Shown here: positions 43,285-56,415 of the stretch, one piece after another | How the letters are laid out: each line of letters opens with the position of its first letter | Position numbering within the stretch: position 1 is the stretch's first letter | Source of the DNA: Alopecurus myosuroides | Taxonomy: Eukaryota; Streptophyta; Magnoliopsida; Poales; Poaceae | Direction: 5' to 3' | Assembly: GCA_028641055.1 (NCBI GenBank) | Contig: CM054063.1 | Span: 178,566,756 to 178,630,755, forward strand | DNA length: 64,000 nt | Notes under the pieces: model-generated | Database searches by the model: none | Seen by the model: the letters and a program-made list of their open reading frames with translations, nothing else | What the model was told of the DNA's origin: nothing | Position numbers and translations under genes: made by a program

Positions 43285-45470
43285 ATGATGTCGCTGAGTG
43301 AATTAGTGCATGATCCCACATTTCATTTCGATGGTACAAACTATGATGTTTGGAAATTTCGTATGCTCATTTATTTCCGGGGTATGGACCCACATATGGA
43401 GCAAATTGTAGAGATGGGTTTTTCTCCTCCAAAGGAAACTCAAAATCCAACTTTAGAGGAATAGAAAAACTTATCTCTCGATGCTCTTTCTATTAGTGAG
43501 TTTTTCCTTCTTGTGAACCTTGTATTTATTAAGCCAGTCTTTCCTATCCGAAATTCTCATGAGGTATGGACAAAGCTTCAAGATAAATATGGAGTGTCCA
43601 ATATTGTTAAGGATGATTTCTCTCCCTCCATATCCGGTCGTGATGAGTTCTCCACTTCTTCTACTTCACCAACATGTGGTAAGTCACAAACTAATGAGAT
43701 GGTGAGTAGTGATAGGATTTGCAATAATGATAGTGAGCTTATTATTGACGATCATTCATCTCTATCTTATTGCCATGCCTCATCTTTGGACTTAAACACA
43801 ACTAGCACAAAAAATGTTTTACATGCTTGTGTTGATAGTCCTTGCATATCATGTCAATGTTGTGTGTCTAAATCTCATGATTATATGCTTGCATTATCTT
43901 GTTCCCATGATAAAAATGAGTGTGTTTCCTCTGGTATTTGTGTGGCTAACAATGTAAAGGAAACCCAACTCTCTATGGAACAAGATGTGGACTTGAGTGG
44001 TGCCTCAAGTATTGTTCCATCATCATCTACCACAGTTTGCCTCATGGCCAAGGATTTAAAGGTGCCTTCTACTTTAAACCCCAATATATATCATGTTGAT
44101 TGAGATGAGTGGATAGCTTTGTGGTTAGCTAGCCTTGATGGTGAGACCAAGGAAAATGTGAATGCTCTCTTGGTACAACTTGATGAGGCTAACTCTCTTA
44201 TAGATGAAAAGGAGGATATCATCGTGACTTTGTAAAGTCATAATGGTGGTCATTCTATCAAGGACAAAGAGCTTGAAAATGCTTTTGAGAAAGAGTGTTC
44301 CCTTAGATCTTCTCTTGAAGAGAAACTATCTAGTCTAGATGAAACTATGCTCTTAGCGTTTCTAAGCTTAGAAGGGACAATGAATTATCTCTTGCTCTTG
44401 CTAATGACCTCAAAGCTAAAAATGATGATGCTTGTGCTATTAACTCTATTTGTTGTGAAGCATCTATATTAAAGGAGAATGTTGATTTGCGGGCTCAACT
44501 TGAGTTGCTAACTAGTAATTATGGGAAATTGGAAGAAACTCGTGAAAAGCTCCCAAACTCTCATGAGGATCTTCTAGTCTCCCCTGAGAGGCTAAAATTA
44601 CCTCATGAGGCTATTTTAACTAAGGTAACATCTTGTGAGCCTCATGTGGACAAAGGCACAACCTCTAATTTAAATGATATACTTATTTGTGCTAGTCCTA
44701 GTAATTCATCCTCTCATAATGTTTCCACATCTTGTGATGAATTGCTTTCCTTGCCTTGTTGATCTAAAAATGATGCATCTACTTCCTCTAACTCTTGTGT
44801 TGATACTAACCTTGTAGAGGGAATCAATGAGCTCAAGGTCCAAGCCACTTGTTTGAATAAAGACTTGGAGGAGTGTCATAAATGGAAGTCCACACTTGAC
44901 AATATGTTGAGTGTCCAAAAATCCCCCAATGACAAGAGAGGACTTGGATTCATTTCCAATCACAAGAACAAGTCCAAGGTCGTCAAGAAGAAGGGACATG
45001 AACAACTCAAGAATTTGGCCAAGATTGTTTGCTTTAAGTGCAAGGTTGAAGGGCATCATGTTAGATCATGCCCTTTGAAGAAGAAGCAACTTAGTGATAA
45101 GCAACAAGGGAAGCGGCCACAAGTCCAACCTCAACCTCAACTTCAAGTTGAAGAAAGGCCTCTTCCCATGAAGACTCAAGCTAATGCTTCTCAAGTTGAG
45201 AAATCAACTAAGAAGAATGGAAGGAGTCGATGTTGCTATTTATGTCGCGAAAATGTCCATCTTGCTTCTTCATGCACTAATGGTACATTATCCAACCCTA
45301 TCATAATTGATGATGTGTATTCCATTCGTAAGGATAATGTGGGCAATGTGTTTGCCAAATATGTTGGTAATCAAAGTGGTATCAAGAAAAGAACCATTTG
45401 GGTTCCCAAGCCTATTGTGACTAACCTCTTAGGACCCAACTTGGTCGGGGACCAACAAGCTCAAACTTGA
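43285..45470 (+). pseudogene. gag: decayed copia gag with two zinc knuckles
   Basis: From ATG-ATG at 43285: FHFDGTNYDVWKFRMLIYFRG is a copia Gag start. In-frame stops fall at 43462-43464, 44101-44103 and about 44233; the frame shifts near 44345, and another stop falls near 44760. The C-terminal part holds two CX2CX4HX4C knuckles, CFKCKVEGHHVRSC and CYLCRENVHLASSC, followed by KKRTIWVPKPIVTNLLGPN, which in Sireviruses leads into pol. Here it ends after GDQQAQT with TGA at 45468-45470, and no pol follows. Pol was probably already missing before the nested insertions, because those sit cleanly in non-coding sequence. Confidence 0.85.
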
Positions 45471-47346
45471 TCGATAGGTGTTAGTGGAGAGCATTGAAGA
45501 TTTGGCTATGTCATGAATAATTAAGGGATATTCATCACTTGTATTTTCCTCAAGCCAAGTCATTTGGATTATCATGTCTGTATCTCTTATTCCATGCTCC
45601 TTCTTGCGGTAACTTGTATTTACATTTTATATATATATTGAAAGTTGCTTGCCCCTTTGCATGTGTTGGTTTTGTACATTTCTTATATTTTGTATATGTT
45701 GTGCTTACCACTTACTTATCCTTGAGTAATCTAGTATGTGTTTGTCGGTTTGCACAACATGTATGTGTGAGTTTGCTTTGAGCCTTATTGTATCTTGCTT
45801 GTATCTTATTTGTCTCTTTTGAGTGATTAATGGACTTTCCTATTTTTGGGGAATGATATGCCTTGGCACTTCACAATCCTAAAATGTATGTACATGAGCA
45901 ATACCATTTAGTGTTGATATTTTAATATTTTCTAGCCTCTACGTGGTATGTCATGCTGATGATAAATTCAATTCTATAATGTCTATTAATTATCTCTAGT
46001 TGTTCTTTATTTGCCTCTTGTTAAGAAGATAAGGATTATCCCATTATGTGGTAGTAATATACTTTGTGCATATTACAAACCTAAAGAATGTGAACATTTG
46101 AGGTTTTGCCACCTAGAATTGATATTGTCAATTATTTTGTTCCTGTGTGGCATGTGTGCTCAAACAAGTTTCAATTTGCTTAAATGCTTTTATTTGTTCA
46201 TCTTTTGGATCTTGTTTGTGAGAGAGTTTCTTGGTGCGGTTTTCCTCAAATGTGCTATAGTATGTATTATCTCGGAAACCGGTTGCTTCATGTTATATTA
46301 ATCATTGCTTTGCATGATCATTCGACTATTGAAACCACCAAGAATATCTATTTAAGCATTTGAGAAATAACGCCGTACTCCTTGTCCTTGACAAGTGATA
46401 ATATTATTTGTGGTAGAATTTATTGATCATATTTTTCTTGGGATATTGCTTTTATTTTTCATATTTCTTGCCAAGCAATTGCTTTGTGCTCACTCCCATT
46501 GTCTTCCTTGCCTATTGAGAATACCTTTGTTTTACTCGTATTTGTTTGGTGTTCTAATTGCTAAATCTAAAGTAAGGATCCCATTTGTGTGCATATTGTA
46601 TTAAAATTCAAAATTATGAACAATGCACAAATCATGGGGGAGCTTTCCTATATTATTTAGAACACTAGTTTTCTTCTTTTGTCTTTAGATCTTTATAAAT
46701 TGGTATTTAATCTCGATGACGTGTCTTTAGGGAAGACAAAACTTTTCATCTTGGTACTTTGTGCCATCATGAAAAGTGTAGAGGGTTTGGTTTAGTTGTT
46801 GGAACCTAGCTCTTTTGGGGAGTTGGTTATCTTACTCATTGCTTTATTTTCAAATTGATCTATTTTGGATATTGGACTTCTTTTTGTTAATGAATCTTTC
46901 TTTTGATATCTCTTTTGGGAGTTCAATATCTCATTTCTTATTGTAACTTTTAATTGGTTTCTTTTGAAGTGTCAATTGGTTCTTTGTGATCTCGTTTTCA
47001 CTTGTCTTTTGGTTCTTGAAAATCTTTGCATGCTTACTTTCTTTGATGCAACATATAGGGTAAACTCCACTAAATCCTAAATTGGCTAAGATGTGCATGA
47101 AATTAAATTTCATATCTATATGCACATATATATGTGGAGCTTATCCTATGTATTGTAGTTTGTCTAACTACTTTGGACCCAATGTGTTTGGGGACCATTT
47201 TGTGCTTAAATGTGTTTTAGGTACATTTGAGATGAATTCGATGCTTGCCTCATTCTTAAGGAAGGTGTTGTCACCATGATCTTATCGGAGTCAAGCTAGG
47301 ATGATGGATTAACTCTTATCCACAACAACATCTCCAATGCGATCCT
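45471..47346. other. 3' non-coding region of copia element, part 1
   Basis: AT-rich and pyrimidine-rich, without a credible ORF. It includes catgggggagctttcctatatt (about 46634-46655), one of several polypurine-like tracts; similar text recurs at 63251-63257 and 63481-63487. Confidence 0.6.
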
Positions 47347-48232
47347 TGATAAGGGGTAGCCCGATCTTCTCAGTGAACTCTCTTGATAACTTGATAACCA
47401 ATGTGATACCTCGCTCTCTCCTTTGGCTAAACCCTGTCACCAATTGCAACAAAACTTAACCCCTTCGGATATTCGAGACTCCACATTCTTGCACACATAG
47501 CCATCGACTACAAGTGGTCCTGTTTCTCCTTATTCCCAGTGGAACAACAGAATACACTCAGATTTACAAAGGTATATGATTCAAGATGAATTCTTCAAGC
47601 AATACGTAGTCTAACCTAATCTATGCACCCCAAGGGGTATATATGAGGGGTGGGGTGTGGCCACAAGGCATCTTGCGCAAGCAACACCCACCAACCCGAA
47701 TAGGAACCCAACATGGGTCTAGTTTTGGACTTGGACTCAACCACAATAGATACAAACCGACCCATGCTAGGGGGTGCGGCCATAATGGTATACAAACCAT
47801 GTGTAACACTAATTGGACTCTATATGGCGCATTGATACTCTTTGTGGGCGACCTCCTCTTGTTATCTCCCTCCATGAGTGTGGAATAACAATCTAGCACT
47901 TGTTTTCCACACTTGTACAATTGATTTCCACCATAGTGATATTGTTTTTCAGCTCCTCTTGAACTCCATCTTCATCCATGTGCATCACCTCTCCTTGTTC
48001 TCCCTCGTTAATGCTTGTGTTATCAACAAACCTAAGAATACAAACATGCATGGATTTAGGTAGTATAAAGCTATCATGATCATAAATGTTATACTCAAGT
48101 AGGAGTGAATTCACCTGTTGTTCTAATAGTTTAGTCCTTGATCTTGTCATGGGACCAATCCTCACTTCATCATTCTTTGTAGAAATATCATCATGTGTAA
48201 CAATAGGTGAAGAGCTAGGCATGTCCTCATCA
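47347..48232 (-). repeat. 3' LTR of CRM-like element (886 bp)
   Basis: Matches 61608-62523 apart from a ~30-bp gap (near 47609) and scattered changes. Its first ~330 transcribed bases keep an open frame with VRIGPMTRSRTKLLEQQVN, a plausible extension of pol. Confidence 0.92.
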
Positions 48233-48246
48233 TCCTCCCCCCCCTT
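48233..48246 (-). other. polypurine tract of CRM-like element
   Basis: Minus-strand AAGGGGGGGGAGGA with a run of eight G, directly before the 3' LTR. It also lies within coding sequence. Confidence 0.8.
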
Positions 48247-49680
48247 GAAAAGACTTGATGTCCACATCAAGGTTGTCTCCATGATATGGTGTCAAATTAG
48301 AAACATTGAAGGAATTACTCACTCCAAACTCATCAATTGGAAGATCTATCTTGTAAGCATTGTCATTTATTTTTGCAATAACTTTGTAAGGACCAGCACC
48401 TCTTGGCATAATTTTGATTTCCTTAGCTTAGGGAACCTATCCTTTCGAAAGTGTACCCATACCAAATCTCCCTCTTGAAAAATAACTTCCTTTCTCTTTT
48501 GATTTCTCTTTTGAGCAACATACTTCCCTTTCTTATCTATAGCATCCATTGTTTTCTCATGTATCTTCTTCACAAAATCAGCCCTTTTGGATGCATTCAT
48601 ATTAATCCTCTCTTGAATAGGAAGTGGTAATAAATCAAGTGGTGTAGTAGGCCGAAATCCATAAACCACCTCAAAAGGACAAAGATTAGTGGTTGAATGC
48701 ACAACCCTATTATATGCAAATTCCACATGTGGAAAACACTCTTCCCACTCCTTCAAATTTTTCTTGATCATGCTTCTCAACAATGTGGACAATGTCCTAT
48801 TCACCACTTCAGTTTGCCCATCAGTTTGGGGGTGGCAAGTAGTGGAAAATAACAATTTAGTTCCAAGCTTCCCCCATAGTGTTTTCCAAAAGTAGCTCAT
48901 GAAGACATCTCTATCTGAAACAATAGTTCTTGGCACTCCATGTAATCTCACAATTTCTCTAAAGAATAAATTTGCAATGTGAGAAGCATCATCACTCTTG
49001 TGGCAAGCAATGAAGTGTGCTATCTTGGAAAATCTGTCCACAACTACAAAGATAGAATCATGTCCTCTTTTTGTCCTTGGCAAGCCCAAAACAAAATCCA
49101 TACTAATATCCTCCCATGGTGTACTAGGTGATGACAATGGTCTGTACAAACCGTGGGGCTTCAACTTGGACTTTGCCTTATTGCAAGTAATGCATCTTTG
49201 CACCAATCTATACACATCTCTTCTCATATGTGCCCAATAAAAATTCTCAGCCAACATAAGCAATGTTTTCTCTCTTCCAAAGTGTCCCATTAATCCTCCA
49301 CTATGAGATTCATGTAATAAGAATAAACGCAAAGAACACTCGGGAATACATAATTTGTTATCTCTAAACAAGTATCCATCATGTATATGAAATTTATCCC
49401 ATGCCTTAACACTAGTACATTTATTAAATGGCATAGCAAATTCATTATCATTAACATATAGCTCTCTAATACCCTCCAAACCCGAAACCTTTATCTCTAA
49501 ATTGGAGAGTAACATGTTCTTTCTTGACAAAGCATAAGCAACTACATTGTCCAATCCCTTTTTATGTTTTATTATGTATGGAAAAGACTCAATAAATTCA
49601 ACCCATTTAGCATGTCTTTTATTTAAATTTGATTGGCACTTTAAGAATTTCAATGCTTCATGATCACTATGTATAATAAA
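48233..49680 (-). pseudogene. pol: CRM-like pol: end of RNase H and integrase
   Basis: Continues in the RT frame after a TAA at 49681-49683. It has [12 protein letters not shown] and ALSRKNML of RNase H, then the integrase HHCC finger ([13 protein letters not shown] ... CITCNKAK). The catalytic core follows with D-D-E in [13 protein letters not shown] and DGQTEVVNR, then the [14 protein letters not shown] segment. Near 48415 a one-base shift ends the frame (TAA at 48367). In the shifted frame the integrase tail continues as [17 protein letters not shown] and VSNLTPYHGDN up to the polypurine tract, where it meets TGA, the first triplet of the LTR. Confidence 0.88.
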
Positions 49681-52308
49681 TTATTTAGGCCATAGGTAAT
49701 GTTTCCACACCTCTAAAACTCTCACAAGTGCATATAGTTCCTTATCATAAACAGAATAATTCAATTGTGCACCATGTAGTTTTTCAGAAAAATAGGCAAT
49801 AGGTTTCTTTTCTTGCATTAATACTCCTCCTATACCTATGCCACTAGCATCACACTCAATCTCAAATTGTTTGTCAAAATTAGGAAGCATTAACAAAGGG
49901 GCCGAAATCAACTTCTCTTTAATAGCATCAAAAGCAATATCTTGTTCAACTCCCCACATAAATTCTACACCCTTTTTAGTGAGTTCATTCAAAGGTGCAG
50001 CAAGTGTACTAAAATCTTTGACAAATCTTCTATAAAAACCAGCTAATCCATTAAAACTTCTTACTTGACTCACATTAATAGGAATAGGCCAATTTTTAAT
50101 AGCTTCAATTTTTGATTCATCTACTTCAATCCCATGTTTAGAAACAACATAACCGAGAAATATGACCTTATCTTTGCCAAAAGTGCACTTCTCTAAATTT
50201 TCATACAATTTATGTTCTCTTAGCACATGCAAGACTTGTCTAATATGATCAATATGCTCATGTTCATTGTGGCTATAAATAAGAATATCATCAAAATAAA
50301 CCTCCACAAATTTACCAATAAAATTTTGCAAAACATGGTTCATTAATCTCATGAAAGTACTAGGTGCATTAGTCAATCCAAAGGGCATAACTAACCACTC
50401 ATATAAACCAAATTTTGTCTTAAAAGTTGTTTTCCACTCATCCCCCTCTTTCATCCTAATTTGATGATAACCACTACGCAAATCAATTTTAGAGAAAATA
50501 GCACTACCACTTAATTCATCTAACATGTCTTCCAAACGTGGTATAGGATGACGATAACGAATAGTGATATTGTTAATTGCTCTACAATCTACACACATGC
50601 GCCATGTACCATATTTCTTAGGCACTAAAATAACAGGAACAACACAAGGAGAAAGGCTTATTCGAATGTAACCTTTGTCAAGAAGCTCTTGCACTTGTTT
50701 CTGAATCTCTTTTGTTTCTTGGGGATTAGTCCTATAGGGAGCTCGGTTTGGCAATGAAGATCCAGGAATCAAATCAATTTGGTGCTCAATACCCCTCAAT
50801 GGTGGCAAACCCGAGGGCACCTCTTCTGGAAAAACATCCTCAAAATCCTGCAAAACATTAGAAACACCAAGAGGAATATGGGTCATGTCATTAGAAACCA
50901 AAATTTCGCCCTTGTGCATAAGCACTATAGGAAGCATAGTAGGATCCTCCCTAAATTCTCTCAAGTCCTCTCTAGTGGCTAACATGCATAATAAGTTCAC
51001 TCCCTCACTTTTATTTTTACCACTCGAATTGGATGTCCTATTTTCACTCACAACACTCTTATTTTCACTCTCACTCTTTTCAACACTCTCAGGAATTTTT
51101 TGTCTAGACACATTTACAATTTGTTGTGGTGTCATAGGTCTCAATAATATATACTTGTCCTTCCACTTGAGTTGATAGGTATTTGCTCTCCCATCATGTA
51201 TCACACTCCTATCAAATTGCCAAGGCCTCCCAAGTAACATGTGACAAACTGACATGGGCACCACATCACACTCAATGATGTCTTTATAAGGACCAATTTG
51301 GAATTCAACTCTCACCATGTGGGTAACCTTCATCTCTCCTTTATCACTAAGCCATTGTATATGATAAGCATGAGGGTGTGTAATATATCTCAACTTCAAC
51401 TTTGCACACAGTTCTTTGCTTGCCAAATTTCTGCAACTACCACCATCAATAATAACCTTGCAAGCCAATTGGGGACCAACAATTGCTCTTGTTTGAAATA
51501 AGTTGCATCTTTGACTTTCAGGACTAGGAAGAATACTCAATGTTCTTGGTGTGCAAACAAAAGTAGGATATGTAGAAGGATATGCATCAAGAGGTCCATC
51601 ATCATCATCATAAGCATCCTCTTGAGTAGGATCAGTATCATCACCAGTTTCATACTCATTGTCCTCATTAATAAGCACAATCTTTTTATTTGGACAATCT
51701 CTCTTGAAGTGACCTTTACCTCCACATGTATGGCAGCTCATGTCCCTATTTCGAGCTGTAGAAGAAGTGGATCCACTTGCACTAGCTGCTGGTTGTGCTT
51801 GCCTCTTAGACATAGAGGTAGTACCTTCAGTTTTTGTAGTGGATACCCCACGGCTAGGGGTAGGTTGTGGCAATGGTGGTGAAGAAAAGGAAGACCTATT
51901 AGTGAAAGGTCTCCTTGGAGCCATAAGAGCCTCATCGGCCAATTGCTTCTCAGTCTCCCTTGCTTGGTGCAACAATTCATTCATATCATTATATTGTGTA
52001 TGCCTCACAATGCTTTTAATTTTGAATTGCAAACCTGAAAGAAATCTTTGCATAGTGTGCTCAATATCCTCTCTCACTCTAGCTCTTTGCAATATCAACT
52101 CCATCTCTCTATAATAAGCATCCACTGATTTTGTGCCTTGCTTCAATTGTTGCAACTTGTCATATAAAGACCTCAAATAATTTTTGGGCACAAATCTATC
52201 TCTCATAATTTGCTTCATCTCCCTCCAAGTAAGAATATCAGGTTCTCTATTTCTTGCCCTTGTCCTTGTAATATTATCCCACCATAGCAAAGCATAGCCA
52301 TCAAAACT
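49681..52308 (-). pseudogene. pol: CRM-like gag C-terminus, protease, RT and RNase H start
   Basis: Open for 876 codons in the gag frame between the TGA at 52309-52311 and the TAA at 49681-49683. It begins with the gag capsid end ([20 protein letters not shown]), then a CCHC knuckle [14 protein letters not shown]. The protease has [12 protein letters not shown] and [11 protein letters not shown]. The linker is [22 protein letters not shown] has [16 protein letters not shown] and the catalytic YFDDILIYS. RNase H begins at [16 protein letters not shown]. Each stop looks like a single nonsense change, so the protein is otherwise well kept. Confidence 0.9.
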
Positions 52309-52929
52309 TCAAGAAGCAAGCTTAATTTTTCTCTCCTCATTATACTCATGCATCCTCCATAATTTTTCTATCTTGAGCTCCCACATGAGATACTCTTCAA
52401 CATCATCAGTATCAAAATTGAGGGTAGGTAACATAAATTTGGGTTTACCAAGACCATCATCCTCACGGTTTGGTTCATGGACAGGGACCCTCCTTGCTTG
52501 AAAATCACGACCAGCACCATGATTAGCTCTACCACCTCCACGGTTAGGAGGAACAAAATTGGCCTCCTCCTCCTCCTCAGCATCACCAAAAGCACTCCCA
52601 CCATCCCCTCGGGCAGGTAGTCTTTGATCCAATAAAGTAGCCAAGGCACCAATTCTAGTAGTCAATGTATCAAGAGAAACTTGCAATCTGTTAACTTGCT
52701 CTTGTGTACCAGCAGCTGTATCAGTAACTTGTCCAATCTGAAGTCCCAAATTCTGAACATGTGTATCCATGTCCACTCCATGCTTGTCAATGAGAGTATT
52801 TAATTCAGCATGCTTAGAAGCAATAGTGGAGTTCAATTGTTCATGCATCTCCTCCAAATCTGTCCACTTCACTTGTTCATCACCATGATTCTTCTTAGCC
52901 TGTGTAGAAACATCACTAGGAGCAACCAT
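52309..52929 (-). pseudogene. gag: CRM-like gag N-terminal part
   Basis: 206 codons from the ATG at 52929. A coiled-coil-like N-terminus (WTDLEEMHEQLNSTIASKHA) is followed by an acidic stretch, an Arg/Gly-rich patch and the start of capsid (NFDTDDVEEYLMWELKIEKL). An in-frame TGA at 52309-52311 cuts it; capsid continues after it in the same frame. Confidence 0.85.
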
Positions 52930-53075
52930 GATTAATAGGTTAGTGAAATAAACAAATTGCTACGGGTTGTGGTGCTCTCTCTCAACTCACTCAAAACCAG
53001 CAAAAGAGGTGATCCTTACTGCTCCAAAGTGAATAGAAAATCTTACCACAAGTAATAGCAACTAATGTGACTTGG

Positions 53076-54314
53076 TGATGCATGCAAAATGCATAGATGA
53101 ATTTTGCATATTTTCAAATGGTTTTCTATTACATATTGCATCATATAAGGGTATAATTCAATTTTTTATAGTATTTTGGGGTTAAATTACAAAGTCCCCC
53201 AACTTTTATGGAATTAACCCTGCCTGTCAGAAACCCCGTTTTCTATATTTTTGACGTTTCAGGGGGCAAATTTCCGCGAAATCACCTGAAAATCTGCGGG
53301 GGTCATTTTCTTGGAAGGAGAAGACTTGCGGGCGAAGGATCCACGAGAATTGGGCAAGGAGGCCCAAAAGAGGACCCTCCACGCGGCCAGATTCCTTGGC
53401 CGCGTGAGAGGCCCCCTTTTGGCCCCTGTGGCCCCAATTCCTTCCAACTTCGACTTACCGACTCCGTCTTGACCTAAAACCGACTATAAAAAGGGTCCCC
53501 CGTACCCTTACGGAGAAGAGCGCCGCCGAAACACCAAAACACCGAAACAGAGACCAGAAGTTCCAGATTGGAGGGGTAAAACTCCGGCGGGGCGCCGCCG
53601 GTGTGATCTCCTACCCCTCCAACGTCATCTCCATCGACATCTCCATGAAGAGGGAGTAGTCCACCCCAGGGCTATGGGTTTGTGGAAGTAGCACTTGTAT
53701 CTCTCTCTCCATGTGCTTCACTAATTAGATCTGTATGAGCTGCCTCACATGATTACGGGCACCGTTGTAATTCCTACGTGGTGGATCTTTTCTATGAGTT
53801 ATTGTAATCTCACATGTAATTCTTTATGTCCACCATCTACCACTTTATTTGAGAGAATGCAAGTGTGAAACCATGAACCCCGGTCCTATTTTAATTATAA
53901 GAAAACAGTCTAGTTACTTTGCTGCAATTTACTTTACTTGCACTTTACTTTACTTGCATCTCCAATTCGAATTTACATTATCTCCATCACCACTTGCATC
54001 ACAAAAATACAAAAACAATCCATTGCATATTTATTTTCTCATTTGCATTTAGTAGTAGATTTAATTATTGCACATTTACTTTCAGTTTTGCATTGCAATT
54101 TAGAAGTCTCACACCTTGTGCTTGACAACCACTTGGTGAGGTTGAGGGCACAAAATTCTCTACTTGTTTGCAGGATCCTGGAGGAAGCGTGGAAGACAAC
54201 TGTTGAAATACTGTCTCCCCAAGAGTTCGATATAAACCCTCGAGTCACCCTCGTGGGGAAGAAGGCTTGCCACTAGCTACACACTCTGCACTTGGAGTCT
54301 CAACCTAGCCATCA
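53076..54314 (+). repeat. 5' LTR of Athila-type element (1239 bp)
   Basis: Near-identical to 59034-60248 apart from short gaps near 53300 and 53430-53535. A TATA box, tataaaaag, is at 53485-53493. Confidence 0.92.
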
Positions 54315-54324
54315 AGCGTTTTTC

Positions 54325-54342
54325 TGGCGCCGTTTCCGGGGA
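54325..54342 (+). other. primer binding site (tRNA-Asp-like)
   Basis: tggcgccgtttccgggga, ten bases after the LTR. One base differs from the site I recall for Athila. Confidence 0.8.
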
Positions 54343-54660
54343 GCCATAGGTGAAGGAGTTGTCCAAGGGAGCTCACAAGAAGTCTTCATCACCAACAAGG
54401 TGTGAAAACACCTAAGCTTGGGGAGGTTGCACCTACGTGATTACCGTCCTTTCTATCTCCACCTTCTTTCAAGTAGATTGTTTTGTTTCTTGTCTTGTTT
54501 TTGTTTTTGTTTTGTTTTTGTTCTTGTTTTTGTTTTGTCTTGCATATTTTATTTTAGTTTGCATTTAGTTATCTAGTTTATTTTAGTATTTCGAATTTGC
54601 CTAGTTACTTTACTTTTCAGTTTTGCATAAAAAATTAAAAACTACATAAAAACTGTTAAA

Positions 54661-56415
54661 ATGGGTGATAGAACTAAATTAAGTGACTACACAAATACAC
54701 CCAATGACCAATTCATTGCTAGGCCAATTACTACACCTGAAAGCTATGAAGTAAGTCCTAGTTTATTTAATTTAATTACTAGAGAGCAATTTGGTGGTAG
54801 TGCTATGGAGGATGCCTCTATGCATCTTCATGATTTCATGGAAATATGTGATATGCAAAAATCTAAAAATGTGGAAAGTAGTGTTTTAAAACTGAAATTA
54901 TTTCCTTTTTCACTTAGAGGAAAGGCTAAAGAATGGTTACTTTCACTACCTACAGCTAGTATAAAGTCTTGGGATGATTTAAAAGAAGCTTTCATTAAGA
55001 AATATTATCCTCCCGTTAAAATTTTGCAAAATAGGAATAATATCCTCTCATTTAGGAAAAATGATAATGAACATGTAGCCATGGCATGGGATAGAATTAA
55101 ATTAATGCTTATATCATGCCCATCACATGGAGTAAATGAATGGACCATACTACACTCTTTTTATAATGGTCTAAACTATATGTCTAGAAATATACTTGAT
55201 TCTGCTGCTGGAGGTGCCTTTATGAGTAAAACTGTAGGAGAGGCTAAGAGCATATTAGAAAGCATATTGCAAAATTATATTCAATGGAATACTGAAAGAG
55301 CACCCAATCACACTAAGAAAATAAACTCAATTGAAGAAACCAATGATTTGTCTTCTAAAATGGACACTATTCTTGCTTTTATTAATAAACAAAATATGGA
55401 GAATGTGCCTTTGCATGAGCTAGTTGGTAGTAATTCTGAAAGTGTGGATGTTAATTTTGTTAGGAATTATGGTAGCAATGGTTTTGGTAATGCTTACAAT
55501 TCATATAGCAAACCTCCTTATGTGCCAAATAAACCTTTTGTTCCATATCCTAATGCTAATGGAAATAAGTGGAAGCCTTCTAGTGAAATTTCTGAATCTA
55601 ATAAATTGCTTATGGAACAAGTTGCTAGTCACAATGCTATGATACATGAGTTAAATAAGTCTATTGCATCCATTAGTAGTGATATTAAAGGATTAAAACT
55701 TCAATCTTCGAATTTAGATAAAGCATTGTCAAAATTAGCTGATAATCAAGCAACTCTATTAAGCATGTCAGCAGGAAAGCCACAAGCACAACCTAGTGTA
55801 GGAATGAATTCTATTACTATTGCTGCTCCTATTATTGAAAATATTGATCATATTGCTGAGAATACAAGTGAGCATGTCCCTACTAGTTTAGAAGAAACTT
55901 TGAATGAAATAGTGAAGTACCCTGAATATTTACTTTCATATATGTCTTATCTTGCTAGCAAAGATGAAATTACTCCTCATGAATCAAGCATGCTAGCTAA
56001 ATTAGAGATTAAAGTAGAGGAAATTATGATGCTTACCGAAATTAAGGATCCATTGCTTGATTTAGAAAAAAGTAGCTTGCGAGAACTTATTGCTACTCTA
56101 CAAAAATTTGCTAGTGATCCCACTATAAATGTTAATCAACCTGGTTTTGGATCTTATATTGCTAATCATGTCTTGCAAGAAAAAATTTCTAGGTACAAGA
56201 ATGAGGCCATGATACCTCCTAAGCTTGGGGATGCATGGATCCCCAAGGTGCTAGTTTCAATTGGAAAAGAAATTCACCATGCTATGTTAGATCTAGGTTC
56301 TAGTGTATCGGTACTCTCTAAAGAATTATATGAATTGCTAGAACTAGAAAATTTAGAAAAGTGCTCAAGTGAATTTGTCCTTGCTTATAACTATACTAAA
56401 CATGCTGTAGGATAA
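54661..56415 (+). CDS. gag: Athila-type gag and start of protease
   Basis: 584 residues from ATG. The capsid domain at ~60-240 includes LKLFPFSLRGKAKEWLLSLP, the conserved Gag motif, and an AFIKKYYPPVK segment. A long Asn/Ser-rich linker and coiled-coil-like helices follow. At ~540-575 the protease begins, with DLGSSVSVL as active site. TAA at 56413-56415 interrupts the protease domain; the same frame then continues (see 56416-56679). No zinc knuckle is seen, which is usual for Athila Gag. Confidence 0.85.
   Translation: MGDRTKLSDYTNTPNDQFIARPITTPESYEVSPSLFNLITREQFGGSAMEDASMHLHDFMEICDMQKSKNVESSVLKLKLFPFSLRGKAKEWLLSLPTASIKSWDDLKEAFIKKYYPPVKILQNRNNILSFRKNDNEHVAMAWDRIKLMLISCPSHGVNEWTILHSFYNGLNYMSRNILDSAAGGAFMSKTVGEAKSILESILQNYIQWNTERAPNHTKKINSIEETNDLSSKMDTILAFINKQNMENVPLHELVGSNSESVDVNFVRNYGSNGFGNAYNSYSKPPYVPNKPFVPYPNANGNKWKPSSEISESNKLLMEQVASHNAMIHELNKSIASISSDIKGLKLQSSNLDKALSKLADNQATLLSMSAGKPQAQPSVGMNSITIAAPIIENIDHIAENTSEHVPTSLEETLNEIVKYPEYLLSYMSYLASKDEITPHESSMLAKLEIKVEEIMMLTEIKDPLLDLEKSSLRELIATLQKFASDPTINVNQPGFGSYIANHVLQEKISRYKNEAMIPPKLGDAWIPKVLVSIGKEIHHAMLDLGSSVSVLSKELYELLELENLEKCSSEFVLAYNYTKHAVG

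Noticed and set aside
47893..48282. Stand-alone 129-codon gene on the minus strand (also 62184-62651)
   Set aside because: It crosses an LTR border and is the LTR-encoded tail frame of pol, not an independent gene.
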